Origin: Rhizobium sp. WYJ-E13
Lineage (GTDB): Bacteria; Pseudomonadota; Alphaproteobacteria; Rhizobiales; Rhizobiaceae
DNA length: 64,000 nt
Reading direction: 5' to 3'
Assembly: GCF_018987265.1 (NCBI RefSeq)
Contig: NZ_CP076854.1
Coordinates: 2,046,001-2,110,000, forward strand
Numbering within the stretch: the first letter of the stretch is position 1; each line of letters opens with the position of its first letter. This document shows, piece after piece, positions 17,523 through 26,009 of this stretch. Position numbers and translations under genes: made by a program. Below the pieces are notes generated by a model, which was not told the origin of the DNA, searched no databases, and saw only the letters and a list, made by a program, of their open reading frames with translations.

Positions 17523-18446
17523 ATGATGACGCATTTAATCCTTACGACGTGCACGAACCGGAAGCGATACGATCACAGTCCCGCCCTCTCCGCGCGTGCG
17601 CTTCCGTATGGGAGCCTGCGAGATGTAAGTGATGAATGGAAAACCAGGATATTGGCGGCCCCACCAGTTGCCTCCGCTGGAGATCTCTATCGTGGTCGCT
17701 CTTTTTCTGAGGCGACCGCAGCAGCCCGCGAAATCGGAGCACCGCTTTGCGTTGTTTCCGCTGGGCTTGGCTTTCTGACGGCGCAACAGGCTATTCCGTC
17801 CTATAACTTGACCGTTTCAAAAGGGACGTCGGACTGTGTCTTGGATCGCATCACCCCTTCCGCCTCGGCGGCGGAATGGTGGCGAACGCTTGTCGATCAA
17901 GATGCGGTACGTGGAACACTTCGCTTGGTAAATGGGCTGATTCTCATCGCTGTCGGGCCGGCGTACTTGAAAATGCTCGTGCCAATTCTTTCAGATTTGC
18001 CTGAGGAGACCATCGACCGTCTGCGGATTTTCGTCGGACCAGACGTTTCTATGCTGTCAGAACGTCTCGTCGCTCAGACCCTGCCCTACGATAATCGGCT
18101 GGATGGTCCAGATAGCCCGATTCGGGGAACAAAGATCGATTTTGTGTCGCGGGCGCTTCGCCACTTTGCCACGATCGTTATGCACCAATATCCGACGGCG
18201 CCGATTGCGAAACAGGCGAAACACGTTGAAGAGTTATCACGACATTGGGGCCGCCCCAATGTCCGTCCTGGTGCTCGTCGTTCTGATGCAGAAATCAAAA
18301 GTCTTCTGCGCCAGCACTGGGATCGTACAGGCGGACTATCGACGAAGCTTCTCCGCGTTCTTCGAGATGAATTGTCTGTCGCTTGTGAGCAGAAGCGCTT
18401 CTCCCGTCTGGCCTCTGAGGTCCGGAGCGAGGGGATGTCAGTATGA
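17523..18446 (+). CDS. unknown first gene of the deazaguanine operon (DUF6884/YaaA-like N-terminus)
   Basis: A 307-residue protein. The N-terminus LILTTCTNRKR, then DLYRGRSFSEATAAA and PLCVVSAGLGFL, resembles DUF6884/YaaA-like proteins that begin with a Cys-x-x-(R/K)-K motif; the pattern also recalls the CS-x-x-KP segment of archaeosine synthase (ArcS). The C-terminal 80 residues are basic and helical. It overlaps the next gene by ATGA and leads the operon. A role in converting DNA-bound preQ0 to an amide or amidine form (as DpdC is thought to do) is possible but is inferred only from position and this weak motif. Confidence 0.55.
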   Translation: MMTHLILTTCTNRKRYDHSPALSARALPYGSLRDVSDEWKTRILAAPPVASAGDLYRGRSFSEATAAAREIGAPLCVVSAGLGFLTAQQAIPSYNLTVSKGTSDCVLDRITPSASAAEWWRTLVDQDAVRGTLRLVNGLILIAVGPAYLKMLVPILSDLPEETIDRLRIFVGPDVSMLSERLVAQTLPYDNRLDGPDSPIRGTKIDFVSRALRHFATIVMHQYPTAPIAKQAKHVEELSRHWGRPNVRPGARRSDAEIKSLLRQHWDRTGGLSTKLLRVLRDELSVACEQKRFSRLASEVRSEGMSV

Positions 18447-19564
18447 GTATTGAAGATAACCTCGTTGTTCGCGCAGTGAAGACGCAGCAGGGCGATGGGA
18501 TCGACGTTTATGCATTCTTCCTTTACGGGTCCGATCTGACCCGAGTTGCTGATATCAGCAGAATTCACAGGGACGAGAAGGAGTTGAAGGGGTTCCAGCG
18601 AAAAGAAATCCGCAGCCACGTCAACTCGATCGTTGAGTTTCTCGATAGCGGTCCTGTCCTTTTTCCGAACGCAATCACGCTGGCACTCTCCCCCGAGATC
18701 CATTTTGAACCGTCACGTGGACCAAAACCGAACGGACTTACTGAGGTTGGTGCTTCCGGCACCCTCACCATCCCCTTTCGAACGGAGGGAGACCGGGCGG
18801 CGTGGATCGTCGACGGTCAACAACGCTCTCTTGCCCTGGCCAAAGCGAAGAACAGCCGGTTCCCGGTTCCCGTCATCGGGTTCGTCTCTCGGGATCTGCA
18901 GATGCACCGCGAGCAATTTATACTTGTGAATAAGGTCAAGGCATTGGATGTGCGCCTGATTAATGAATTGTTGCCAGAAGTCGGCACACTTCTGCCGAAA
19001 GATTTGGCTGTTAATCGACTGCCGAGCGAACTCTGCAATCTTCTCAACAGACAGCCGAAATCGCCATTCTATAAGCTGATCAAGCGGGCCTCGGACAAAA
19101 TTGATGACGCCAGTGTAGTGAGCGATACGGCGTTGATAGCCGCGATCAAACAGAATTTGCGCCCGCCACTCGGTGCGCTCAGCCAGTACAAACATTCCCC
19201 GGAGACGGCGAATCCCGATGCCATGTACGAGACTTTGGCACTTTATTGGTCGGCCGTGCGTGACACTTTTCCAGCTGCCTGGGGACGCGCTCCGACTGAG
19301 AGCCGGTTGATGCATTCTGCAGGCATAAAGGCGATGGGTGCGCTGATGGATCAGATCATGCTTCGTGCCGACAGTTCAGAAAATCCAGATATCGAGATCC
19401 GTGAAGCGCTCAAGCGCCTAGAACCCCATTGCGCTTGGACGGACGGTGTCTGGGGAGGCCTCGGCTGGGCCTGGAACGAAATCCAAGGTACGCCACAGCA
19501 CATCACCAAGCTTGCTGACCATCTGATGCAACTTGACCGCAAGCTGTCGAGACCGAGCCGATGA
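18443..19564 (+). CDS. DndB/DpdB-like protein (DGQQR motif), copy 1
   Basis: A 373-residue protein of the DGQHR superfamily: GFQRKEIRSHVNSIVEFL, then PNAITLALS, the signature WIVDGQQRSLAL around residues 121-132, and REQFILVNKVKALD. DndB and DpdB share this ParB-like fold; DpdB is needed with DpdA for insertion of 7-deazaguanine in DNA. It overlaps both neighbours by ATGA, immediately upstream of the transglycosylase. The variant DGQQR rather than DGQHR is also found in copy 2. Probably it gates or powers DNA access of the transglycosylase. Confidence 0.8.
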   Translation: MSIEDNLVVRAVKTQQGDGIDVYAFFLYGSDLTRVADISRIHRDEKELKGFQRKEIRSHVNSIVEFLDSGPVLFPNAITLALSPEIHFEPSRGPKPNGLTEVGASGTLTIPFRTEGDRAAWIVDGQQRSLALAKAKNSRFPVPVIGFVSRDLQMHREQFILVNKVKALDVRLINELLPEVGTLLPKDLAVNRLPSELCNLLNRQPKSPFYKLIKRASDKIDDASVVSDTALIAAIKQNLRPPLGALSQYKHSPETANPDAMYETLALYWSAVRDTFPAAWGRAPTESRLMHSAGIKAMGALMDQIMLRADSSENPDIEIREALKRLEPHCAWTDGVWGGLGWAWNEIQGTPQHITKLADHLMQLDRKLSRPSR

Positions 19565-20928
19565 AGTTCATTTTTGCCGACAGTCTCGATCACGTGGACC
19601 CTGGCTATGACTTTGTGCGCGACCGGTACGCCGAGGGAAGAGTCCCTTATTGGGATGACGCATACCCACACGAGATCATGGGCTACGCACCTTACGACGG
19701 CATGCTCGTCTCCCGCGGGATCGTAGGCGGCGTGGCCGTTGGAGGCAAATACACCGAGGCTCAGGCGATGCGCTTTCGCCGCGTCGGTGCCCGTGAGTTT
19801 TTAAGGCTTGATAAGCCGGCGCTCGATAAGCTCCCGATATTTGGCGATTGTGGTGCTTTCACTTATCATAAAGAGGAGCGCCCGCCCTATACGCCAGAGG
19901 ATACGGCTGAATTCTACGACGACGGTCAGTTCACGCACGGCTGCTCGGTCGACCACATTATCTTCGATTTCGATGAGAGCCTTTCCGGCTTCGAGGGGGG
20001 CACAGAAGACGCCCGCCGGCGCTTCGACATTACTCTCGAAAATGCTGCGGAATTCCTCAAAGCCACATCCCATATGTCCGGTCGTTTCGTCCCACTCGGT
20101 GTCATCCAAGGATGGTCTCCGGGTAGTATGGCGGAAGCGGCACGCCGCCTGGTCGCGATGGGATATGAGTATCTAGCGCTCGGAGGCACTGTCCCTTTGA
20201 AGTCGGGGCAGATCAAAGCTTGCCTGCGCGCCATCCGTGATGTCATTCCGTCAGGCGTCCGGCTCCACATCCTCGGGTTTGCGAAGGCGGATGAGATCGA
20301 GACGTTCCAATCCTTCAACATCACGAGTTTCGACACCACCTCGCCGCTGATTCGCGCGTTCAAGGACGCCAAAGCGAATTATTATCTTCCAACGTCCAGC
20401 GGCACTCTGGCCTATTACACCGCCATTCGCGTACCGCAGGCACTCGAAAATCCGAAGCTGCAGCGCTTGGCGAAACAAGGCGCCTTGAATCAAGAGCAAC
20501 TCGTTGCGATGGAAGCTCATGCCCTGAGCGCGCTACGATCGTATGATCGAGGAGATCTCGGCCTGGAAGACACCCTTGAAGCGGTCATTGCCTACGCGGC
20601 GCCGGCGCTGATGGGGGCGCCTATCGGCGAACTTCCGGGCATAAAGGCTGTCGAGGAATTGCGTAGCCGCTATAGGCGCACGCTCACCGATAGGCCATGG
20701 AAGATGTGCGGGTGCCCGATTTGCAAGGCGCTTTCCATCGAAGTGGTGATCTTCCGGGCAAGTAATCGGAACAAACGGCGCGGCATTCATAATCTCGGGG
20801 TCTACGAAGCCCTCGTCCGCAATCTACCATGCAGAAGTGAATTTGATGACGATATTCAGGTTTCCAGCGATCAAGGCGCGACAGAGCGAGCAGCACACAG
20901 TGGTGTCGTTTGCAGCCCTTGCCTCTGA
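19561..20928 (+). CDS. dpdA: DpdA-like DNA guanine transglycosylase
   Basis: A 455-residue TGT-fold protein. D96 in IFGDCGAF and D258 in TSFDTTSPL occupy the positions of the two catalytic Asp of tRNA-guanine transglycosylases. The zinc site is C383-x-C385-x2-C388 with H410. The N-terminus (FADSLDHVDPGYDFVRDRY) is typical of DpdA rather than of tRNA enzymes. It should exchange a guanine in DNA for preQ0. The context of two DpdB-like genes and queE-D-C supports DNA rather than tRNA as substrate. The last 30 codons overlap the next gene by about 90 bp, so the true C-terminus may be slightly variable. Confidence 0.85.
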   Translation: MKFIFADSLDHVDPGYDFVRDRYAEGRVPYWDDAYPHEIMGYAPYDGMLVSRGIVGGVAVGGKYTEAQAMRFRRVGAREFLRLDKPALDKLPIFGDCGAFTYHKEERPPYTPEDTAEFYDDGQFTHGCSVDHIIFDFDESLSGFEGGTEDARRRFDITLENAAEFLKATSHMSGRFVPLGVIQGWSPGSMAEAARRLVAMGYEYLALGGTVPLKSGQIKACLRAIRDVIPSGVRLHILGFAKADEIETFQSFNITSFDTTSPLIRAFKDAKANYYLPTSSGTLAYYTAIRVPQALENPKLQRLAKQGALNQEQLVAMEAHALSALRSYDRGDLGLEDTLEAVIAYAAPALMGAPIGELPGIKAVEELRSRYRRTLTDRPWKMCGCPICKALSIEVVIFRASNRNKRRGIHNLGVYEALVRNLPCRSEFDDDIQVSSDQGATERAAHSGVVCSPCL

Positions 20929-21952
20929 ACTACAGCAATTTGCCTTCATCGAGCGCGTTGCGCGCGACAGCGGCGGCCGCCTGAGCGGTTTTCAGCGCCC
21001 ACAGATCGCGGGGCATATTCGGGAGATCCGTGACTATCTCGAAAAGTCGGAAGCGATCTTGCCCAACCCGATCGTCGTCGCCTTCACATCTGGAATCGAG
21101 ATAGAGGAAGTGGACGCGTTCGGACGCTGTGTGGTCAAAATTTCCTCGGATGACGGGCCTCCGGGCTTCGTCGTTGACGGTCAACAGCGACTGACGGCGC
21201 TTTCGCAACTGCCTGACAAAGATTTCCAGGTATTCATCTCCGGTGTCGTCTGCGAAGACGACGCCGAACTTCGCCGGCAGTTCGTACTGATCAACAACAC
21301 ACGCCCCCTGCCGAAGTCGCTGATCTACGAACTGCTTCCGACCGTGGGCGGCCTGCCTAGACGTCTCGGCGATCGTGCCTTCGCCGCGGAACTTGCAGCG
21401 CGTCTAAACTTCGATGAAAATTCGTCCCTCAAGGGAATGATCCACCAGCATACCAATCCTGCCGGGATCATTCGTGATACCGCCATCCAACGAGTTATCA
21501 TGAACTCGGTTACCGACGGGGTCATGCGGGAAATGATCCGCGAACCCAATGGCGAAGAACTTTGCTTCCAGGTGATCGAGCAGTTCTACGCAGCTGCGAA
21601 ATACGTCTTCAAGGATGATTGGAAGAACCATACTCCCAAGTCTTCCCGCCTTGTTCATGGCGCAGGCGTCATGGCGTTGGGCTACGTGATGGAGGTCCTG
21701 GCGCTGCTCGATGGTGCCCGAACCTGGCAGGCTTTCTCGAAAGGCCTGTCGTGCCTGGTCGGCAAGACCGCGTGGACGTCCGGAGAATGGGAGTTTGGTC
21801 CGGATGATCACCGCCATTGGAAATCAGTGCAAAACGTCAATCGCGACATTGTCACCCTAGCCCAGTATCTGATTACGATTGTGCGTGCCGATGCGAAAGC
21901 GCGTCGAGCAGCCCTCACTGAACCGCCGGACGGTTCGCCGGAGGCACTATGA
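20837..21952 (+). CDS. DndB/DpdB-like protein (DGQQR motif), copy 2
   Basis: A 371-residue paralogue of the gene before dpdA, with matching blocks: GFQRPQIAGHIREIRDYL, PNPIVVAFT, FVVDGQQRLTAL, RRQFVLINNTRPLPKSL and IYELLPTVG. Start is GTG 20837 or ATG 20846; either lies inside dpdA, so translation is probably coupled. The copies have diverged enough to suggest two roles or a heteromer instead of recent duplication. Its stop overlaps queE by ATGA. Function is as for DpdB-like proteins, helping the transglycosylase act on DNA. Confidence 0.78.
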   Translation: MNLMTIFRFPAIKARQSEQHTVVSFAALASELQQFAFIERVARDSGGRLSGFQRPQIAGHIREIRDYLEKSEAILPNPIVVAFTSGIEIEEVDAFGRCVVKISSDDGPPGFVVDGQQRLTALSQLPDKDFQVFISGVVCEDDAELRRQFVLINNTRPLPKSLIYELLPTVGGLPRRLGDRAFAAELAARLNFDENSSLKGMIHQHTNPAGIIRDTAIQRVIMNSVTDGVMREMIREPNGEELCFQVIEQFYAAAKYVFKDDWKNHTPKSSRLVHGAGVMALGYVMEVLALLDGARTWQAFSKGLSCLVGKTAWTSGEWEFGPDDHRHWKSVQNVNRDIVTLAQYLITIVRADAKARRAALTEPPDGSPEAL

Positions 21953-22581
21953 CCTATTCCGTGAAGGAACTGTTCAAGACCCTCCAGGGAGAGGGTGCGC
22001 AGGCCGGGCGTGCGGCGGTTTTCTGCCGTTTCGCGGGATGTAACCTTTGGTCTGGTCGGGAGGAAGATCGGGCGAGATCGATCTGCCAATTTTGCGACAC
22101 CGACTTCATCGGCACGAATGGCATCGGCGGGGGCAAATTTGCGCATGCGGCAATGCTTGCCACGGCGGTCGAAAGAACCTGGGGACCGGAAATGCGAGGA
22201 CGCTTCGTCGTGTTCACCGGGGGGGAACCGCTATTGCAACTCGATGCACCACTGATCGAGGCCGTTCATGCCGCCGGCTTTCAGATCGCGGTTGAAACCA
22301 ACGGAACGATCGAGGCTCCAGCAGGACTGGACTGGATCTGCGTCAGCCCAAAGGCGGGTTCCGAGTTGAAACAACGGTACGGAAACGAGTTGAAGCTCGT
22401 CTATCCGCAGGTTGGCGCCGATCCCGACCAGTTTAGCGATCTCGCCTTTGATCACTATTGGCTTCAGCCGATGGACGGACCCCGGCGGCAGGAGAATACG
22501 GCGTCGATCGCCGCCTATTGTATCGACAACCCGCAATGGCGCCTCAGTCTCCAGACGCACAAGATGATTGGTATCCCATGA
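21949..22581 (+). CDS. queE: 7-carboxy-7-deazaguanine synthase
   Basis: A 210-residue radical-SAM enzyme. C31-x14-C46-x2-C49 is the expanded cluster motif of QueE, which replaces the usual CxxxCxxC. FTGGEPLLQ is the SAM-binding GGE region and VETNGT follows. It converts 6-carboxytetrahydropterin to 7-carboxy-7-deazaguanine. It overlaps the genes before and after by ATGA, so precursor synthesis is coded in the same transcript as DNA insertion. Confidence 0.93.
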   Translation: MTYSVKELFKTLQGEGAQAGRAAVFCRFAGCNLWSGREEDRARSICQFCDTDFIGTNGIGGGKFAHAAMLATAVERTWGPEMRGRFVVFTGGEPLLQLDAPLIEAVHAAGFQIAVETNGTIEAPAGLDWICVSPKAGSELKQRYGNELKLVYPQVGADPDQFSDLAFDHYWLQPMDGPRRQENTASIAAYCIDNPQWRLSLQTHKMIGIP

Positions 22582-22934
22582 AGATCACGCAAGCCTTTAC
22601 CTTCGAAGCGGCACATCGGTTGCCGAACGTTTCAAGCACCCATAAATGCCACCGGATGCACGGCCACTCTTATCGCGTCGATGTCCAACTTTCGGGAAAG
22701 GTCGACCCACACACAGGCTTCGTGATCGACTTTTTCGACGTTGAACGCGCTTTCAAGCCCCTCCTGGAGCAGTTGGACCACCACACTTTGAATGACATCG
22801 ACGGGCTCGAAAATCCAACGGCTGAAAACATCGCTGTCTGGATCTGGGAGCGCGCCAAACCCCTCCTGGCGCAATTGTCGTCGGTCAAGGTCTTTGAAAC
22901 TCCTTTTTGCTGGGCGGAATATGATGGCGACTGA
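22578..22934 (+). CDS. queD: 6-carboxytetrahydropterin synthase
   Basis: A 118-residue protein of the expected QueD length. H13, H28 and H30 are the zinc ligands, C24 in [10 protein letters not shown] is the catalytic cysteine, and LDHHTLND supplies the catalytic Asp-His. It converts dihydroneopterin triphosphate to 6-carboxytetrahydropterin. The start at 22578 overlaps the queE stop; the longer reading from 22458 lies inside queE and is rejected. No folE is present, so GTP cyclohydrolase is presumably supplied by the host chromosome. Confidence 0.93.
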   Translation: MKITQAFTFEAAHRLPNVSSTHKCHRMHGHSYRVDVQLSGKVDPHTGFVIDFFDVERAFKPLLEQLDHHTLNDIDGLENPTAENIAVWIWERAKPLLAQLSSVKVFETPFCWAEYDGD

Positions 22935-23658
22935 ACATCAGGGCGGCGCACTGGTCCTCTTCTCCGGTGGCCAGGACTCCACCACATGCTTGGCGTGGGC
23001 GCTCGATCGCTTCCAATCCGTAGAGACCGTCGGCTTTGACTATGGCCAACGGCATAGGGTGGAGTTGGACTGCAGGGCGAAGCTACGGACCGAACTGGGC
23101 AACATTAACCGCGACTGGGCAAATCGCCTTGGTGACGACCATACAATTTCCCTTTCGGCGCTGGGCGAAATCTCGGACACGGCGCTGACCCAGGACATTG
23201 AAATCGAGATGGCGAGCAGCGGACTGCCAAATACGTTCGTGCCTGGCCGCAACCTGATATTTCTGACATTCGCGGCCGCTCTTGCTTATCGCCGCGGGCT
23301 GAAGCATGTCGTCGGCGGCATGTGTGAGACTGACTTCTCCGGCTATCCCGATTGCCGTGATGATACAATCAAGGCGCTTCAGGTCGCTCTCAATCTCGGA
23401 ATGGAGAGCCGCTTCGTGCTTGAGACGCCTCTTATGTGGATCGACAAAGCAGCGACCTGGCAGCTTGCAAAGGGTCTGGGCGGACAGTCGCTGGTCGACG
23501 TGATCGTTGAAGACACGCATACATGCTACCGCGGCGAGCGCGGCCAACGGCATGACTGGGGCTTTGGATGCGGCGTCTGCCCTGCATGTGACCTGCGGGC
23601 TAAAGGGCACAGTAAATTTATTGCCGAAGACGCGACGAGCACGGGAGATCTCTCATGA
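22921..23658 (+). CDS. queC: 7-cyano-7-deazaguanine synthase
   Basis: About 245 residues. The PP-loop SGGQDSTT near the N-terminus binds ATP. The C-terminus carries the zinc-binding cysteines (CYRGERGQ, then GCGVCPAC). It converts 7-carboxy-7-deazaguanine to preQ0 with ammonia. The ATG at 22921 overlaps the end of queD by 14 bp; an ATG at 22924 is an equal option. No QueF follows, so the predicted product for DNA insertion is preQ0 itself. Confidence 0.93.
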   Translation: MMATEHQGGALVLFSGGQDSTTCLAWALDRFQSVETVGFDYGQRHRVELDCRAKLRTELGNINRDWANRLGDDHTISLSALGEISDTALTQDIEIEMASSGLPNTFVPGRNLIFLTFAAALAYRRGLKHVVGGMCETDFSGYPDCRDDTIKALQVALNLGMESRFVLETPLMWIDKAATWQLAKGLGGQSLVDVIVEDTHTCYRGERGQRHDWGFGCGVCPACDLRAKGHSKFIAEDATSTGDLS

Positions 23659-24221
23659 CGGATTCGGATCGCACACGCCGCATTGAAGGCGTCGTGTTTC
23701 TGCTTGCATTCACGGCCTGCATCCCCGCCGCGAACTTCATGATCGGGAACATTGGAACGTTTTGTGTACCAGATGGCCCGTGCCTGATACCCGTCGGGTT
23801 TGGATTAACCGCACCAAGCGGCGTCCTTCTTGTTGGTTTGGCGCTGGTTCTTCGCGACTTGGTGCAGCGACGCCTTGGACTTTTGTGGTCTGTTGGAGCA
23901 ATCCTGGTTGGTGCAATTCTGTCCACTACATTCTCTGCGCCAAGCCTTGCGATCGCCTCTGCTTCAGCATTTCTTGCCTCCGAACTGGCTGATCTCTTTG
24001 TATTTACGCCGCTGCAGCGCAAAGGATTGATTATGGCGGCCCTCTGCAGCAGCGTTGTCGGACTGGTTGTCGATAGCGCCATGTTTCTCTGGCTCGCGTT
24101 CGGTTCGTTCGACTTCCTGACGGGGCAGATCCTGGGGAAGGCGATTATGGTGTTCGCCAGCCTTCCCTTTCTATTCTTGCTTCGCAAACACGATCGCAAA
24201 CGGGGGCTCTATCCTGCATGA
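23655..24221 (+). CDS. VUT-family (YhhQ-like) queuosine-precursor transporter
   Basis: A 188-residue protein with five or six hydrophobic segments and the VUT-family pattern: an early N in [24 protein letters not shown], then [18 protein letters not shown]. Known members import preQ0, preQ1 or queuine. It overlaps queC and the next gene by ATGA. In a DNA-modification operon it would allow salvage of the base from outside when synthesis is limiting. That use is inferred. Confidence 0.8.
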   Translation: MTDSDRTRRIEGVVFLLAFTACIPAANFMIGNIGTFCVPDGPCLIPVGFGLTAPSGVLLVGLALVLRDLVQRRLGLLWSVGAILVGAILSTTFSAPSLAIASASAFLASELADLFVFTPLQRKGLIMAALCSSVVGLVVDSAMFLWLAFGSFDFLTGQILGKAIMVFASLPFLFLLRKHDRKRGLYPA

Positions 24222-25117
24222 CTAACGGCAATTCTGAGGATCCAGTCGGTCCTTTCCGAGCAATCTGGCATGCGCTGCGCGGCTCTCCCTTCGAACACTA
24301 CCCGCAGGTTTCGCAAGACGGTGTTGTCAAACATCTTGAAACCGGCCTAGTTATGGAACGCGCGAGCGGCGAACTTGCTCAATTGAAAGCGCCAACCAAG
24401 GATAGCATCGAAGCACCACTGAAACTTGCTCGTCAGTCTCTCGACGAGGTTAAGGCGCTGACCGACTACCAAGACGGCAAGGCGACCAGACTGCTAACGA
24501 TTATCACGTTCCTCAGTGCTTTTTCTGGGGTCCTCTTTAATCGCTTTTCCGATACTTACCCCCTGCAATTTTTTTTAAACGGCTTGTCCCTCGCTAACAC
24601 GGCGACCTACAAGACGGCGCTCGTCCCTCTATGTTACCTGCTGTTTGCTGCGTTTGGGCTCTTGGCTGCATCCGGCGCGCTGGTGACGTTTCACGCGATC
24701 CGCGCCCGGTTTCGATATCCTCGGGTTGCAAGTGAAAAGGGCAAGCCTAAATCGTATGTCTTCTTCAAGCCAATCGCGGAGGTCGCCCCTGAGGATTGGA
24801 GCAAGGCCTTTCTATCAACTGACCCGACCAAGCTGAACGATGATCTGCAGCTAAACTATCTTAAGAACTACATCGCCGAAGCCTATCTGGTCGCAACCAA
24901 GGTGGCCGACAAGCTGCGCTATCTGGAACCTGCGCAGCAACTGCAGTCTTGGGCCATCAAAGCGCTCATCCTTTGGCTCCTTGCTCTCAGCATCACGTTT
25001 ATCTTTTTAACGCCGCCACAAAAGGATTCTAATGGTGCGATTCGAACGGCGGTCGCCACCGACTGTGCCGCAGGTCAAAGAGATGTCGCAGCCATCGCTA
25101 GCCAGCACTGCCAATAG
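24218..25117 (+). CDS. membrane protein with three TM segments, unknown
   Basis: A 299-residue protein. A soluble helical N-terminus (about 85 residues) leads into TM segments around 90-108 and 135-158, a 90-residue cytosolic domain, and a third TM at 247-266. The segment DYQDGKATRLLTIITFLSAF before the first TM resembles the ADxKAS-LLTxN pattern of DUF5706/Pycsar-type membrane effectors, but the third TM and the middle domain differ. It is translationally coupled to the transporter. It could be the membrane effector of a self-destruct arm or a transporter partner; I am unsure. Confidence 0.5.
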   Translation: MTNGNSEDPVGPFRAIWHALRGSPFEHYPQVSQDGVVKHLETGLVMERASGELAQLKAPTKDSIEAPLKLARQSLDEVKALTDYQDGKATRLLTIITFLSAFSGVLFNRFSDTYPLQFFLNGLSLANTATYKTALVPLCYLLFAAFGLLAASGALVTFHAIRARFRYPRVASEKGKPKSYVFFKPIAEVAPEDWSKAFLSTDPTKLNDDLQLNYLKNYIAEAYLVATKVADKLRYLEPAQQLQSWAIKALILWLLALSITFIFLTPPQKDSNGAIRTAVATDCAAGQRDVAAIASQHCQ

Positions 25118-25877
25118 AACCCGCCGCGACAACGCGGCGCCGGTCGTTTGCCTGGATGCCGACAACACCTTATGGGATACAGATGGGGTGTTTGCGGCAG
25201 CGCAGCTTCGGTTGCTGGCGAACGTCATTGGTGCAATCGGGGTCGATACTGCAGAAGAGGATCGTTTGGCGTATGTACGAGAGATCGACCAGGAGCTCGC
25301 GTCGCGCCATCACCTCGGCCTCCGATATCCTGCTCGTTTGCTGATTGCGGCGCTCTGCCATAGGCTGCTCGGTGATGATCCGAGCCTTGCCGCCCGAAAG
25401 ACCTGGAACGATCCTTCTGCAGTTCCGCTGGCGAAAGAAGTCATCGAAGGGATCGAAAAGCAATATCTTGCCGATCTACGAGAGACACCAGCACTTTTGT
25501 CAGGCGTACATTCGGGGCTCGAACGATTGCACCACGCCGACGCAACTCTCGTTCTCGTCACAGAAGGCGGGCGCGACCGCGTCGAAAATCTGCTTGTAGC
25601 CAACAAAATTGACAAATATATCGACCGCGTTATCGATGCGCCGAAGCGTAAAGAACTTTTCCTACGGTTAAGACGCCTCTTCGGTGCCAACGTCCTTGTT
25701 TATATGATTGGCGATCAAGTAACGCGTGACATTCAACCGGCTGCCGAGGCCGGTCTTCGCACCATTCATATTCAAGGGAAGTTTCGACCGATCTGGGAGG
25801 TCGGCGCGGCGGCTCTGACAGCACGCGAAGCGAAGACGTTCGAGGACGCTGCGAACGCCATTCTTGCCGGCGGCTGA
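25083..25877 (+). CDS. HAD-superfamily phosphatase
   Basis: About 264 residues. Motif I is D25-A-D27-N-T29 in CLDADNTLWD, motif II LVTEGG, motif III lysine in APKRKE, and motif IV GDQVTRDI. The cap between motifs I and II is helical (C1 type). I start it at ATG 25083, with AAAGAG upstream, overlapping the previous gene by 35 bp; an ATG at 25032 is possible. As last gene of the deazaguanine operon it may dephosphorylate a nucleotide or pterin intermediate, for example dihydroneopterin phosphates, but no substrate can be read from the sequence. Confidence 0.75.
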   Translation: MSQPSLASTANRTRRDNAAPVVCLDADNTLWDTDGVFAAAQLRLLANVIGAIGVDTAEEDRLAYVREIDQELASRHHLGLRYPARLLIAALCHRLLGDDPSLAARKTWNDPSAVPLAKEVIEGIEKQYLADLRETPALLSGVHSGLERLHHADATLVLVTEGGRDRVENLLVANKIDKYIDRVIDAPKRKELFLRLRRLFGANVLVYMIGDQVTRDIQPAAEAGLRTIHIQGKFRPIWEVGAAALTAREAKTFEDAANAILAGG

Positions 25878-25903
25878 GACTCTGTGCCGCTCGCCTGTTC
25901 TAT

Positions 25904-26009
25904 GCTTTAGGCAACTGCTTGTCTTCCAGAGGCCGCCCCTCCCGCCGGGCTATTTCTGCCTCGATAGCGGTCCGGATGAAGCTGTGGCAGAAAGCTTCAG
26001 CTTGGTCAT
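25904..26009 (-). pseudogene. remnant of a DUF2274-like gene after trbI
   Basis: The ATG at 26009 overlaps the trbI stop and begins MTKLKLSA, as DUF2274 genes that normally follow trbI do. The frame then stops after 19 codons. Another frame continues with an unrelated charged helix ending RREGRPLEDKQLPKA. This looks like a deletion junction where the trb cluster meets the deazaguanine island. Confidence 0.45.

Noticed and set aside
17523..25877. Dnd phosphorothioation system, suggested by DndB-like proteins
   Set aside because: No dndC, dndD or dndE-like gene is present; a TGT-fold enzyme and queE-D-C point to 7-deazaguanine instead.
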